Assembly: GCA_038503065.1 (NCBI GenBank)
Contig: JBCAMK010000004.1
Location: 695,001 to 759,000 of the forward strand
Direction: 5' to 3'
Length of the DNA: 64,000 nucleotides
Source: Paragyromitra xinjiangensis
Lineage: Eukaryota; Ascomycota; Pezizomycetes; Pezizales; Discinaceae
In this document: positions 26,801 through 39,739 of the stretch, piece after piece
Numbering within the stretch: position 1 is the first letter of the stretch
How the letters are laid out: every line of letters starts with the position of its first letter
Notes under the pieces: model-generated
What the model saw: the letters and a program-made list of their open reading frames with translations, nothing else
The model's database searches: none
Told to the model about the DNA's origin: nothing
Translations under genes and position numbers: made by a program

Positions 26801-29800
26801 CTGATGCCAGGCACAGACAAGCTAGTTCTCCGTGGGGCTATCGGCGAACTTTGTGTTTCCGGAAAATTAGTTGGGCGCGGATACCTTAATCGACCATCTC
26901 TTACACAGGAGAGGTTCCCCTTCTTGGAGAAGTTTAACACAAGGTATATAGCTCTTCCTTTATTATAAATTGGTTACTAATACTTTCAGGATTTATCGAA
27001 CTGGTGATTTGGTCCGAATCCTCCATGATGGCACATTTGACTTTGCAGGACGGGCCGATGATCAAGTCAAACTCCGTGGCCAAAGGCTTGAGATTGGGGA
27101 AATCAACGAGACATTAAAACAAGCGGATTCGAGCGTCAAAGCAGTAGCAACACTAGTCTTGCGACATCCGAAGCAACAAAAAGACCAACTTGTTAGTTTT
27201 ATTGTTCTGGAAGCGGGAGATTCATCTGGCAAATCAGACCCCGTAGTTCTTGACAGGCCTCAGCAACGCGATATCATCCCGATTTTGACGGACTCCTGCA
27301 GAAGAAAGTTACCTACGTACATGGTTCCGACACACTTTCTGCCCATTTCGAAAATGCCTTTGTCAGTCAACAATAAAGTTGACAATAAAAAACTCGCGGC
27401 GCTATACCAAGACACTTCCCTCGTACTTCTTCAGCAGATTTCTAGGAGGGATGAGACTGAAGAAGGGGGTTGGTCAGATGTGGAGCAGCGCGTGCGGGAA
27501 ATATTGGCAAATTTCACTGGCCTTCAAGCCTCCGAAATTAAACGCTCTTCGACAGTCTTTGAGCTTGGATTAGATTCTGTGTCCGTAGTCGGGCTAGCGC
27601 GTAGACTGAAGAAGGAGGGATTTTTTGCGTCGACAGTTTCTCTTGTAATGCAGTGTAGGTACTCTAATCGGATTTATCGACTTACATGTCTAACAACACA
27701 TAGATCCGAGTATGAAGCATCTGGCCGCTGAGCTAAGCAAGGAAAACAGCTCACAGGATTTTGTTAAGACGGAGTCGATCCGTCAAAGGCTGGCAGCATT
27801 TGCGAACCAAAATACTTTCGAAGTCTGTGAGCGACTTGAGCTTGAATTGGACCGGATTGATGCCATTGCCCCCTGCACTGCCCTTCAAGAAGGAATGATT
27901 CTTCGTTTCCTTGATTCGGAAAGACCACTCTACTATAACTCGTTCTCATTGTCTCTTTACGCATCAACCAAAGCAGATTTGCTTCGAAAGGCCTGGCACA
28001 CGGTTGTCAAATCTACCGGGATCCTGCGGACCTGCTTCTGCGAAACATCCGACGGTTATGCCCAAGTTGTCCTTAAAGAATCACAGGTCAAGTGGCAAGA
28101 AATAACAGTTACGAGCGAGAGTGAAATTCAAGATGTTATTTCCGGAGAAATGAGGAAGCAAGTCAGGAAAAATAGAGACCTGCACCAGACACCGCTATAC
28201 CTGCTCCTCTTGCGAACCCCGTCAAGATGCATACTCGTTGTTAACATCTTCCACGCCCTTTATGACGGTAACAGCTTACCACTTATCTTCAAGGATGTTC
28301 AGAAAGCCTATCACAAATTATTCAAACCGAGGCCATATCAATTCTCCGATATCGTAGGGCATCTTCTATCTGTTGATTTGAATAAAGCGCGGAAATTCTG
28401 GAAAGCTAGTCTTGCAGAAGTCAAACCGACTTCATTCCCAAAGTGCTCCGACACATCCGCAAATAGCGATCACTTCGTACAACTAAAACCTAAGTTAACT
28501 ACCGAAACCGTTGACAAATTCTGCAGGCAGCTCAATTGCACTCCTCAGGCCATATTCCAAGCTGCTTGGGCGAGTGTCCTGTCTCTCCATCTGGGCCCAC
28601 GATTTGCCTTTGGGATCGTCGTCTCTGGGCGTTCATTACCCTTAGACAACATTGAAGATACGATTGGGCCGCTATTCAACACCATTCCCTTTTCTTTGGA
28701 CATCGAAAATTCTCCTTCTTGGGAGAAACTAATCCAGCAAGCCCATCGGTTTAATTCCGATTCGATCGTATACCATCACACACCTCTTCGTCTTATCAAT
28801 AAATGGACGCATACATCCTCCGAAAGGCCGCTGTTTGACACTTTGTTTGTCTACCAAAACTCTCTGACTGATAGAGATGCGGAAATACCCTCCCTCTGGG
28901 AGACAGTTGACAGCTCAACAGTTGCAGATGTAAGGTGCCCCATAAAGCTTCAATTTACACATCTAACGTGCATCAGTACCCGCTCGCGCTTGAGATCGAA
29001 AAAGCCTCATATGGTGATTTCAATTTTTCAATTGTAGCAAAGAGCTCAGTTCTGACAAAAATTATGTCTCTGGAACTTCTGAACAACTTCGAAAGGCAAC
29101 TTCACAGCATCCTTGGAGATCCCCAGGGCAAGCCTTCGATGGTTAAAGATTCCAAATCAAACTCACCCACGTCAACAGAGTCAAGCATTGGAGAAGATAC
29201 GGACGGCACCGAGCACGATTTTATATGGAGCACAGAAGCGCAAACTCTCCGTAAAACAATTGCAACACTCGCTGATATTGGGGAATTTGAAGTTGATGAA
29301 GATTCATCAATTTTTGAACTGGGCCTTGACAGTATTGAAGCTATAAAACTGTCCTCACGACTTCGTTCCAGCGGAATCAAGCTTTCAGTCAGCACGATCA
29401 TGCGGAATCCAACAATCCGGAAAATGCAAAATATTCTTGACCAGTCCCCGGAGCATATAAAAGATGCCCCAATCGATAGCCAACTTGCCATATTTGAACA
29501 CCAAATCCGCCAAGGCCTCAAAAACCGAAAGAGTTATTTGGCTGATGGCCAGATTGAGGCTATATACCCCGCTACACCTCTTCAAGAAGGAATGGTGGCC
29601 GAAACACTTGCGTCTGGATACAAACTTTATTTTAACCACGACGCACTGGAGCTTTCTGGCGAGGTTGACCTAGAAAAACTACGCGGTGCCTGGGAGTCTG
29701 TTATCCAGAAGAACGAGATACTCCGAACTAGTTTCTTCAATGTCTCAGAAATCCTCGCTGATTCGCCGTATACCTTCGGTCAATTCGTTCATAAGCAAGT

Positions 29801-32800
29801 AAAACTTGACTGGAATGAGGTGGTTTTGGCATCGGAGGAAAATACGACAGAGGCGATCAAAAAAATCATGCAGCAAGTTTCCAGCAGTGTCAACATGCTC
29901 CGAGAACCTCCATTGAAAATCACTATCTTGCTAACTCCGGAAGCGAAGTACCTAATTTTGTCAATATCTCATGCACTCTACGATGGGTGGTCAATAGGGG
30001 TTCTGCACGAAGATGTGCAAAACGCATACTTTAGTTCCGCGCCCCCAAGACCTTCCTGCCGAATCTTGTTGGAAAATATCTTTAGCATCAACTCAAAGGA
30101 TTCGGACCGGTTCTGGAAGCAAATGCTCAGTGATGCCTCTGCATCAAACTTTCCGCTCCTGAAAGAGGAATCCTCATCCAACGTTACACATAGGTTTGAG
30201 CGGCAGTCAAGTTTACCGTACTGGAAGATCCAAACCTTCTGCAAGCAGGTTGGAGTAACTATTCAAACATTGGGGCAGCTGTGTTGGGCACTTCTCTTGG
30301 CCCACTACACAGGAGAGCCAGATGTCCTTTTCGGCACCGTCCTTTCCGGAAGAGACTTTGAATCGGCAGAGGAGATCATGTTCCCAGCAATGAACACCAT
30401 TCCTGTTCGTGCAATCATGCATGGAAATTACAAGAATATGCTTCAATATATGCAAGACAACTCTGCAAGAGTGCTCAAATACCAACACACACCTCTTCGG
30501 CAAATTCAGAAGTCAGTAGGGAATCACGGCCGACGCCTTTTCGATACCCTTTTCATCTATCAACGCAGTCGTGAACCGGTTAAGGTCGACAAGACCCTAT
30601 GGAATTCAATTGAGGGAGCTTCCGATGTTGAGGTAGATTCCCCCTGATATTTTATGATGGATATATCTAACTGGACTAGTATACTATATGCGTGGAATTG
30701 GAGCACGGCGGGAAGAGCCTTATCTGGAGGAATGCTTGCAAGCCGACAGCAATGAGAGCGAAGGATGCTGAAGCACTTCTCCAGACGCTTGACTCACTTA
30801 TGGTTCATATCACCAATGACATAAATCACCCAACTATGACGTACCACGATGAAGGGTTCTCATTTGGGCACCTCCAGGCAAAACCAGCTCGCCGTTCGAC
30901 CGGAATCGCGAATCTAAATGGAGTGCGCATAGACCTCGATGAAACAGCGACGATCATCCAAAAGGGCCAGGACAATATCCAAAACTCGGTCGCAATAGTT
31001 GCGAAAGAAGACGGAAGACAATGGCTGGTGGTTTTCGTTACCGTACAGATGGAGGACGATCAAGATACCAGAGATGATGAGACCGTTATTCAAACCCTAG
31101 CAAAATGCGCCCGACAAACACTTCCTCATTGGTCGATACCATCTTTTATCATCCCCATAGACATTTTGCCCTACGAAGATAATAAGGTCAACCGAACGCA
31201 ATTGGAGTCGCACTTCTTATCTATGTCTCTAGAGGAGCGTGACAGATTTACCGTTAAGGAACAGAACAGCGAATGGTCACCTCTAGAGTGCATCTTCCGT
31301 CGTATTCTCTCACGGGTTTCACGGTTACCAGAAGCAGAAATCGAACGCACGCAAACAATCTTCCATCTAGGTCTAGATTCAATCAGCGCTATCAGTGTCT
31401 CGTCAGAGCTGCGAAGAGAGTCCATTTTCCTTAGCGTAGCTGAAATTCTGCGCGCAGCCACCATCGAACGTATGGCCGCATTTGCAGCGACAATGAATGG
31501 CGAAATTCCCCAGGCCCCTATAGACACGGAAAAGACTTTGCAGAAGGCTCTAGGAAACATCGATATCCAGCAACTCCTAACCGGCATCCCTGAAGAAAGT
31601 ATAGAAAGCGTATCACCTGGAACATCAGGCCAGTTCTACATGCTCTCAGCCTGGAGGAATTCAAATTACAAACTATTCATGCCAACCTTCACTTTCAAAT
31701 GCCGAAAAATTGAGCTCCCACACGTCTCATCAGCATGGGAATCCGTCGTTCGTCAGGAACCAATCCTTCGGACTACTTTCCTACTAACTGAAAACGAAGA
31801 CACTCCATTGATCCAACTAACACTGAAAAACCCGCCAGCCCAGCACGACTGGTACGAATCATCAACAAAAACCAACGATGCACTCATCCGGTTCCTTTTT
31901 TCCCAAGAACAACAAAAGCCTATCAGCTTGGAGCTTCCCCCAGTTCGCCTGACAACCCTTAATACGCCAACCGAGACCACCATCTTCCTCACGATTCACC
32001 ATGCACTATACGACGGAGTCAGTCTTCCACTTCTACTGGCCAGGTTTCAATACTTCCTTGAGAATGATGTAAAACACCTTCCAACGCCAAATCCAGAAAC
32101 CTCACACTTTTCAGATTTTGTAACATTTGCGTACTCCCAAGACGCCCAAAAACAGTCCGACTTCTGGAGAAAATACCTCGACAATTCTGTTTCTACTTTG
32201 GTTCCGCTTAAATATCCCAATATGAAGCATCTAGATAGGATAGCGGTATTTCAACCAGGGGTCCTCGGCGAAAGTAAATTACTGGAGAGCCGCTGCAACA
32301 CCGAGGGCGTTTCTCTCCACTCTGTTTTTCTGGCAGCTTATGCAAAGGTTTATATGCACCACCTCAGCCTCAGAGATGGTCCCGCGAAGCAAAGAGATGA
32401 CGTCGTGTTCGGTATCTACCTCTCCAACAGGCACTTGCCTGTGCCGGACCTAGCTTCCATGGCAGCTCCTACTTTGAACATCGTCCCTCTTCGGATTCGC
32501 TCACCAAGAACCACGCCCCTCATTAAACTAGCACGACAAGTTCAACGAGACCTGGTTGAAATAGGAAATCCTAGCAATTCGGTCGTAGGATTGTGGCAAG
32601 TCGAAAAGTGGACCGGGGTACAGGTTGATTGCTTCTTTAACTTTCTAAAACTGCCCGCTAGTCTTGGAGAGGAACATAGTACCCAAGAAACAAGTGAGAA
32701 GGACCAGGTGAGGCTTAAGGAGATGAATATTGATTTGGAACCTCAAAATGAAGTTAAGCAAGCCGACTTGAGGCTGGAGAGTCAATGGATGGACAGCGCG

Positions 32801-33001
32801 AAGGTAAAAAATTTCATCCGTTGTGAAGGGGGAATAAAGACTTACGTGTATTCCCAGACAAACCTTGACATCGAGGTCGCAGTCCGTGGCGATAAGATTG
32901 ATATAGGAGTATTTTCTTGGGCACAACACTTCAGCAATGAGGATTCCCAGAATACTATCGAATGGATGTGCCAGATTATGACGGATGGCTTGGAAAGCTA
33001 A
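14891..33001 (+). CDS. sidC: Ferrichrome-type siderophore NRPS (SidC/NPS2 family)
   Basis: Eighteen exons fit one frame: 14891-15205, 15269-18451, 18502-19354, 19406-19654, 19708-19895, 19960-21912, 21969-22039, 22094-22740, 22795-23187, 23239-24122, 24173-25127, 25178-25473, 25523-26643, 26692-26943, 26990-27654, 27704-28929, 28977-30632, 30680-33001. The product is about 5742 aa. Domains by residue are A1 205-705, T1 (Ser752), C1 825-1230; A2 1240-1760, T2 (Ser1814), C2 to 2290; A3 2327-2835, T3 (Ser2888), C3 2968-3368; A4 3405-3927, T4 (Ser3983), C4 4064-4452; T5 (Ser4536), C5 4612-5003; an A-domain remnant 5022-5156; T6 (Ser5203), C6 5279-5742. All six carrier domains keep the GLDS motif. 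Two terminal T-C units after the A-T-C modules are the hallmark of iterative ferrichrome synthetases, which build cyclic hexapeptides from three acyl-hydroxyornithines plus Gly/Ser/Ala. The sidA neighbour supports this. The exact product is not readable from sequence. Confidence 0.93.
19355..19405 (+). other. In-phase 51 bp intron inside A2 of the NRPS
   Basis: A GTATGC donor, a CTAATG branch-like site and a TAG acceptor flank 51 bp with no stop in frame. Removing it restores the conserved order FCSVGFD then VSVFEIFF. Leaving it in inserts 17 residues in the middle of the adenylation core. Automatic gene callers could miss it because the frame stays open. Confidence 0.8.
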
Positions 33002-34259
33002 CAGGAGATTTTGGATAGTTGGATGAATAGTTTAGTAAAGCGAAATTGCATGATGGTGTTCGGATTTCTTTTTGTATTCTGTATATTTCCCCTTTTGTCT
33101 TACACCCTCATATATAATCGATTATTTTTTTGTATCCTTGGAATTTAGGTAGTAGCAGAATCCTCAAGAGAGTTGTTTTCCAAAATAACCAAGCGTTTCT
33201 AAGCCTAGATGATCGAAGATAACATACCCTCCTCCACGCAAGCAGCCTTAACATCTGCTCAGAAGGAAACAAAGATTCCAACCAACTCTGACTATCCAAG
33301 CCGACGCAATCATCTCCCCTGCGTACTCTCACCCTACTGGCGAGTTACATCGTAGCTTGTGGTAAGCACTTGTAGTAGTTAACATCATAACTTCTCACTC
33401 GCCATGACTAAAATCCAAATGTTGGAGATATTTCCTGATACGGGGTACATGTAACTCCTCGGGCGTGGCTTCGGGGTCAGAAACGATTGAGATACAGGTA
33501 CCCGAGAGAGCTATTCAGATGGGAGCTGTATGTCCACCTCTAGCAAGCAAGCAAGCAATCGAATCTTCTATACCTCCCTACGCGTCCGATATTACAACAC
33601 TAAATTTCATTCATACCACCAGTCATAGTCTTTTTCATTCGGAAACGGCTACCATATGGCGTTACCCGCAAGTGGTTCATCGAAACATCGTTCCCTTCAA
33701 ACTTTCAGCTTACAAAAGGCAAACGTCATAATTAGCTCATAGGACATATTCTCCATGACCCTCCGCTCCCACCATCTCCGCTGCCAGATTCTAAGTCTGG
33801 ATGAGCTCTTGCATGTCCATCAGGCCAATATGCCTACCAGCTATCTTTCCGTTCGCCGGAGTTGTGTGCACGAGCACCATGGCGGCCCATCGAGTATACG
33901 CCTCAGAAGTTGACTACGAGAAACCGCCAGCATAAATTACATGTAGTATCTCTTCGCTTCGCAGGTCCACGCAAGGGTCGGCTCATCTCTGATGACGTAA
34001 TGCTAAAATGATGCATGGTCGGTGGACTTTCCGGGGAGCCGGATCTAGAAATATAATCTGTCTAGGCTACTCAGGGGTTCGTGCCAATTCTACAGAGTCC
34101 TCTGAGCCTTAACAGCAGCATGGCTTTCTCTTCTTGCGAACCAGAAAACCTACTGCATCTCTCCGGCAATCACTCTCCACGTCCTTGTTTAAATCAAACC
34201 TTTAGTGTTTAGCAAAGTGCCAACCAACAGCTAGCAATTTAGGACTCCGGCAGTCATAA
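33002..34259. other. Intergenic, NRPS 3' end to fusion gene
   Basis: This should hold the 3' UTR of the NRPS and the promoter of the membrane-protein gene starting at 34260. I saw no ATCWGATAA site and no gene. Confidence 0.5.
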
Positions 34260-37200
34260 ATGGGTGACTTGACCCAGTGGGTGCCAACTAAGAGCAGAAC
34301 TGTTTTTGCTGTGTCAATCGCTCTCGTCACACTTTCTTTTGTGGTTGTTGTTTTACGATTCATATCACGAGTATGGATTCGGAGGCGGTTATCTTTGGAT
34401 GACTGGCTTATCCTGCTTGCATGGGTATGAGACGCTCGGTTCCCTGCTCGTTTTGGCCCTTACTAAAGTTAAGTAGGTAATGGCATTAGGGTTGTCAATC
34501 GCTCTATGCATAGGCAAGTCCCCGATAGCTACGAATATTACCCTTGATCCTTTCTGACAATTCTAACGTTAGGGGAGAATCACGGTTTGGGGGGCCACAA
34601 ACCTATGTCAAACATTACCAACGCTACAGATGCCAAAGATCTAGGGACTACGAGGAAGGTAAGTTCCTTTCCTAAAGGCCAGAAGATTGATACCTAAAAT
34701 CTTCCAAAATTTCTGGCAGGCACAATTTACAATTGTACTTCTCTATGTAAGTATCGCTCTAGTTTCCTTTGCAAAAACAGAGCTTAGCCAACCTATCCCT
34801 TAGAACCCAGTCCTAATGACAGTAAAAATGTCGATTCTCTTCTTCTATCTAAACCTCTTTGGAAGCTTTAAAAATCTTAAACTGTGTATCTGGATAACAA
34901 TGTCAGTCGTGGGCATCGGGGGATTTGTACTGACGCTGCTGATACTATTCCAATGCCGTCCGGTGAGCCCTATCAATTCAAATGATCTATCATAGCTAAT
35001 TACAGGTCAAAAATCAAGGTTTCTGCGGCTTTTTCAACAAATTATATTCCACCATCAAAAAATCACTGTCTGAATTCGATTACTATACTTTATGCCTCAG
35101 CGCCCCTCAACATCATTACCGATTTAGCTATTCTCTTGCTACCAATGCCGGCCCTGACAGCACTGAAGCTGCCAAAGAAAGAGAAGATTTTCCTGATTCT
35201 TTTGTTTGCCGGAGGTGGATTGTCAGTGAACTAGCTAGCTTTTGCTTATTGATAATTAAATCGCATGAACGAGTGCTAATTTTAACCAAAGCGTTGTCAT
35301 TGTAGGCGTTGTGCGAATATACTTCCTCGACCGAGCCGTACTATCTGGAACTCTCGATTGTGAGCCAAAAACAACCTTACCACCAATATCAATGGTTTTC
35401 CTAACATAAAATTCTATAGGGGATGGCTCATTGTCGTTCATGTGGTCCGCAATCGAAGTCAACGTTTGTATCATTTGTGCATCAATCCCAATGCTCAGGC
35501 GTTTAATCGTCATTCTCATCCCCAGGTTCCTCAGAGTGTCGAACCACGGAACAAGTAACGAGCAAAACTACGAGTCTGGGCGACATGACCTGAACACCGA
35601 CATAGAACACCGTATCCAGTCCATCCAGTCTAGCGGCGCGCCAAATCTATATACCTCTCAAATTGCACCTGCTATGTTACCTATCAACGCCCCGATAAAA
35701 CAAGTCTCAAAAGCGTTGGTTTTAGTTACGGCGCTCTTCTTTATTTGGGGATTCGTCTACGGGCTTTTGCGTGTCCTAAGAGACCAATTCAAAATACATT
35801 ATAAGATATCCACAGCCCAATCTCTAGGGTTGCAAGTAGCATACTTTGGGTGTGTTGTTTCCTCTGAGAAATTTTAGTACTATGTTCCGCTAACACTTCA
35901 CAGGCCGTATCTATTCACACCCCGGTTCTTCTCTGGAGTTATATTAAAAAGATATTGCTTCAAAGCCACTTTTATTACTGGGATATTGCTATATACCGCT
36001 AGCACCCTGATCTTTTGGCCTGCGGTAATCTCGGGCTCTTTCCCTGGATACGTTGTAGCTGACGCCTTTGCTGGCTCCGCGATAGCAACGTAAGTGCCTG
36101 CTTAAAATGAAGTTACAAAGCTGAAGCTAAATGAAGCACATATAGACTTGAAACCGCAGCAAACCCTTATGTAGCTTTAGTTGGCCCTCTAGGCATGGGT
36201 GAATCCCGAATCAATTTTGCCCAAGGATTCCAGGCCGTTGGTAATATCTGTGCCTCCCTCTTACAATACCGGCAAAATGTTTCCACGCCCGACAAACTTC
36301 CCGACAAAGGAGTTGCAGATATAAATTGGGTTTTCTTGGCAATTACTTTCTTCATGACTTCTCTGGCGGTCACTTTTTACTACTTCGAGCTCCCTGAACT
36401 GGAGTGAACAATGCCCAACCCCTTCTTTCCTCCTGTGAAAGATGCTGACATTGCCAAGGGACTCTGAATTTCCTACATTAGAAACATTTAGCTACCATCA
36501 TTTTTGGTTACACAAAGGTGCCATAGGACCGGGGCTGGCGATATTGACGATCTTTCTGTATATGGGGGCACAGGAGACCATAAATATGTTTTGGAACAAC
36601 TATTTTGCTTATATTGGAATAGCGTATGTTTGTTGGCCCTCGATCTAACACTTTACTAACATAAATACTCCTAGACCAAATAAGCCTACTATGAAATTGG
36701 AACTACTCGGACTTGGCCTTTCCGCAGCTGGACGTTTTGTAGCCAGCATTGCCTTACTCTGGCTTTGCCCACGTGTCGTTTTGGCGGGCTCTGTGATAGG
36801 TTGCGTTATAACCTCAGGTTTTGCCATTACGCAGACCGGGAGGACTGCTGCAGCAATGTTGATTCTGAACAAATTATTCCAGGTATAAACATCACCTTCG
36901 AAAGATCAATAGCTCCACCCCTGACTTCTGCAGTCAAGCATTTTCGGGACAGCCTTTTCAATGGGCCTCCGTGGACTAGGATACCAAACAAGGAGCGTCG
37001 CAGTATACCTCGTCACCGGGCTCTGTGGAGGAGCAATATTTCCAAACGTCTATTATGCCGTGGCGAAAAGCAACGGGTACGGTTTTGCAATGTGCGTGCC
37101 TACGATACTTTTCTCCCTCTGCATAATGTTCCCGCTTTACTGTTACATCTCCCAAGACCATAGATATCGCTTTGGCGGCTTGATACGTGGCGACACTGTT

Positions 37201-37311
37201 GGCCAACTGAAGAACGTACCGTTGATGATGACGGAACTTTATCATTACACGATAATAAGGTTCGATACTAAATATCTGAATCGTGGCGAGAGCCACGAGA
37301 GGATGGTATGA
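34260..37311 (+). CDS. Fusion of SAT4/rhodopsin-like 7-TM domain and FucP-type MFS transporter
   Basis: Thirteen exons give 789 aa: 34260-34424, 34477-34513, 34573-34658, 34720-34746, 34804-34962, 35019-35221, 35292-35359, 35420-35849, 35904-36089, 36146-36403, 36459-36623, 36675-36882, 36934-37311. Residues 1 to about 285 are a fungal SAT4/rhodopsin-like 7-TM domain, with VLRFISR, SLDDWLILLAW, HGLGGH, FQCRPVSAAFS, LNIITDLAILLLPMP and a final WSAIEVNVCIICAS-P-LR. After a polar linker of about 55 residues, residues about 345-760 match fucose-permease MFS proteins: LFFIWGFVYGLL, LQVAYFG, FITGILLY, LETAANPYVA, NFAQGFQAVG, LYMGAQE and MGLRGLGYQTRS. Both halves lie in the same uninterrupted exon 8. 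Intron 2 is GC-AG (donor GCAAGT at 34514). The two halves normally occur as separate proteins. A Met at 35674 could start a stand-alone transporter, but no stop separates the halves. Substrate and signal are unknown. Confidence 0.8.
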
Positions 37312-39288
37312 TTAATGTTGGGGCATTCAAAATTTCTCTAAGGTTAAATAACGTATACATTTGAAATTATACTTTTGAGATATTTTATCACTCATATTGC
37401 GTTAGATTATCGTTGGAAATAAAGGCATTGCAAACTACGTGCGGGGTTTAAGAGCAGGTCCACAAACCTACAGTTTGTACCGCCTTGCGCAAAGCTCCGT
37501 GAGACACTTACAAGACCCAAAACACTTACACAGAACTCCACGAGTTAGGTCAGGAAGTTACTGAGTGAAACTGCGAAACAAAGGTGGTCAGGACAGAGAC
37601 AAAGATCTAAGCAAATGGACATTATTGTGACGGTTACTATACTATTCCGGATATTTGGAGTATCAGTCGTGTAGTTATATAGGTATATATAGAATACTTC
37701 ATCCTCTTGGAAGAATTATCACATACAAATTCCGGCGACGATGTCCGAGAAACAAAATGCTGTTTTTAGAGCAAAGTGCTCAGCTTACAAATCCTTCTTT
37801 CAACGAACGGGAAAAGATAGAAACTAGTACTATCGAAAGTCATAGCAATAAGGCCCATCAATCCCACGGAGCAAAAAGAGGCAAAAATCAAACCCATTTA
37901 TAACCCATGTACAGGAAATACAGATCATTCTTGCAACTCTCATATAGCAATACCCCTAGGTGCTACCACAGCCACTCATTACCCTTTCCCACCGGGATTC
38001 TCCTGCAAGCGCTGTATGATTCATCGTAAACCCGTTTACCTGGTGCCTGGAACGACTAGAGTTTGAGGAACTCTAATAAAGCTAGTTACCGCAAATACCT
38101 GTTTAGCTCTAAAAGACCCTAGAAGCATGGGGATGGAAACCCGAGAGCATGGAATTACGATGGGTCCGTTCCAACATATGTAGGTACGGGCATATACCCC
38201 AGCTACACGATCTGCAGATGGATGGATGGATGGATTCTTCATCAAGTATATGATCTACAGTGCGAAAGCTACCAGGAATTATTTTACAACCTTGGTAACT
38301 CTATAATGATGTTTATCCACACCTCCTTAGATCCCATCCAGTGTCCCGCGGAAAATGAGATCGCCAGAGATACTGCGCTCTAGTAGGTCCTCTCCTATTA
38401 TTAACCACTCTATATATATATGGAAATTTTCAGTGAATTATTAGGTAACCTCCCAACTCACAAAATAGAGGTTTTCGCCCATGCTTTATTCATTCTTACA
38501 TGAAATAGCAAGATAGTAATCTACATGTACTTCCCTCTCAACAGAGACACTCAAAATACCGAGTGATATTGAATGACCCTAGATTCCGAGTAACCAGACA
38601 CAACTTACCCGCTAGACATGGCTCGCCGAGTATTCTTCTGCTACCTAGGGTATCTCTATTCTATGCATTTTATGATAGATTCTCGTAGAAAGTGTTGAAC
38701 CGCCGTTTTTGTAATACCACGAAACCAAATAGGAGATTCAAACAACTACATTACCAAGTACATTTAGGCAATAACTATTAGGTATTACTCTTTACGACAT
38801 AAATACATTCATATAGTTGTTATTAATGCAATGCACGCGAGGGTAAACTTTATAGAACCACACTACCCAGTTCCAGTAGCTAAACCCTTGCCGCAGTTTC
38901 TCCAGCATAAATCTTATAGAAAAGCATCTCCAAATAGCCGAAAAGCGTCCCACAGCATGGGATAAGGCTTACCTATCCACGTAACTAGGCCGGCCCGAGT
39001 TCCCTCACTAGAAAAGCCTAGTAGCTGGTTCCTTAATCTCTGTGACTGCCTTTCGTTCCTGCAGGTTGTAATGATACTAGAACTCAGAGAGAAAGTCGAA
39101 ACCCCGACAGAATTCCTTGATCACAAGAACACAAATTAAAAAGAAAAGGCCAAATTTTAGGGTACTTGATTCATCGGATGATCAATAAAACTACTTTCAA
39201 CGGATGTCGGGGATAGGAGGCAATCTATGCATAGGAACCCTTGGTTTACGTTTCCTCGGCCCTATATGCACTCACTCATCACTAAGAT

Positions 39289-39297
39289 TTATCAGAT
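39289..39297 (-). promoter_or_regulatory. SreA-type GATA site (ATCTGATAA)
   Basis: Exact ATCWGATAA match on the minus strand, in the long region upstream of sidA. Confidence 0.55.
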
Positions 39298-39563
39298 GCG
39301 TCGATAAAATTTTTTACAGGGAAGATCTGTGACGAGGGGTGGGGCACTGGTGTAATCTGGTACCTTTATGATTATACAACATGTTTATTTCAGTTCCAGA
39401 GTATTTCGATAGATGCCGTCAGTTACGTATTTCTTAACGCATATGTAGCCCGCGCACCCGAGGTCCGGATAAAGCGTTTTCACATCTAGACATCCCGCCT
39501 GAGACATCGGAGATGGTGTTTACGATAACCTAATTTCAAGGTATTGTGCTAGTCTATGTAATT

Positions 39564-39572
39564 TTATCAGAT
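39564..39572 (-). promoter_or_regulatory. SreA-type GATA site (ATCTGATAA)
   Basis: Exact match on the minus strand, the second of three copies clustered within about 450 bp. Confidence 0.55.
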
Positions 39573-39730
39573 GGTGGGGTCATTCCTGGTTTAGGTGTTT
39601 AAGCCGATAGCTTCTCCACCGGGTGGGAAAACTCGACTATTTTCAATTATCGTCAGTCTAGACGAGAGAAGTGGGGGGTAAAAATTCGCCATCACAAAAA
39701 CAGGAAGCTATTTCAGAACGGCTCGACTTT

Positions 39731-39739
39731 TTATCTGAT
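39731..39739 (-). promoter_or_regulatory. SreA-type GATA site (ATCAGATAA)
   Basis: Exact match on the minus strand, followed directly by an imperfect GATCTGATGA repeat of the same core. It is the copy nearest sidA. Confidence 0.55.

Noticed and set aside
36401..36460. Stop codon ending the MFS part at ELPELE
   Set aside because: A GTGAAC donor and CCAAG acceptor with a GCTGAC branch remove the stop and continue the MFS fold in frame.
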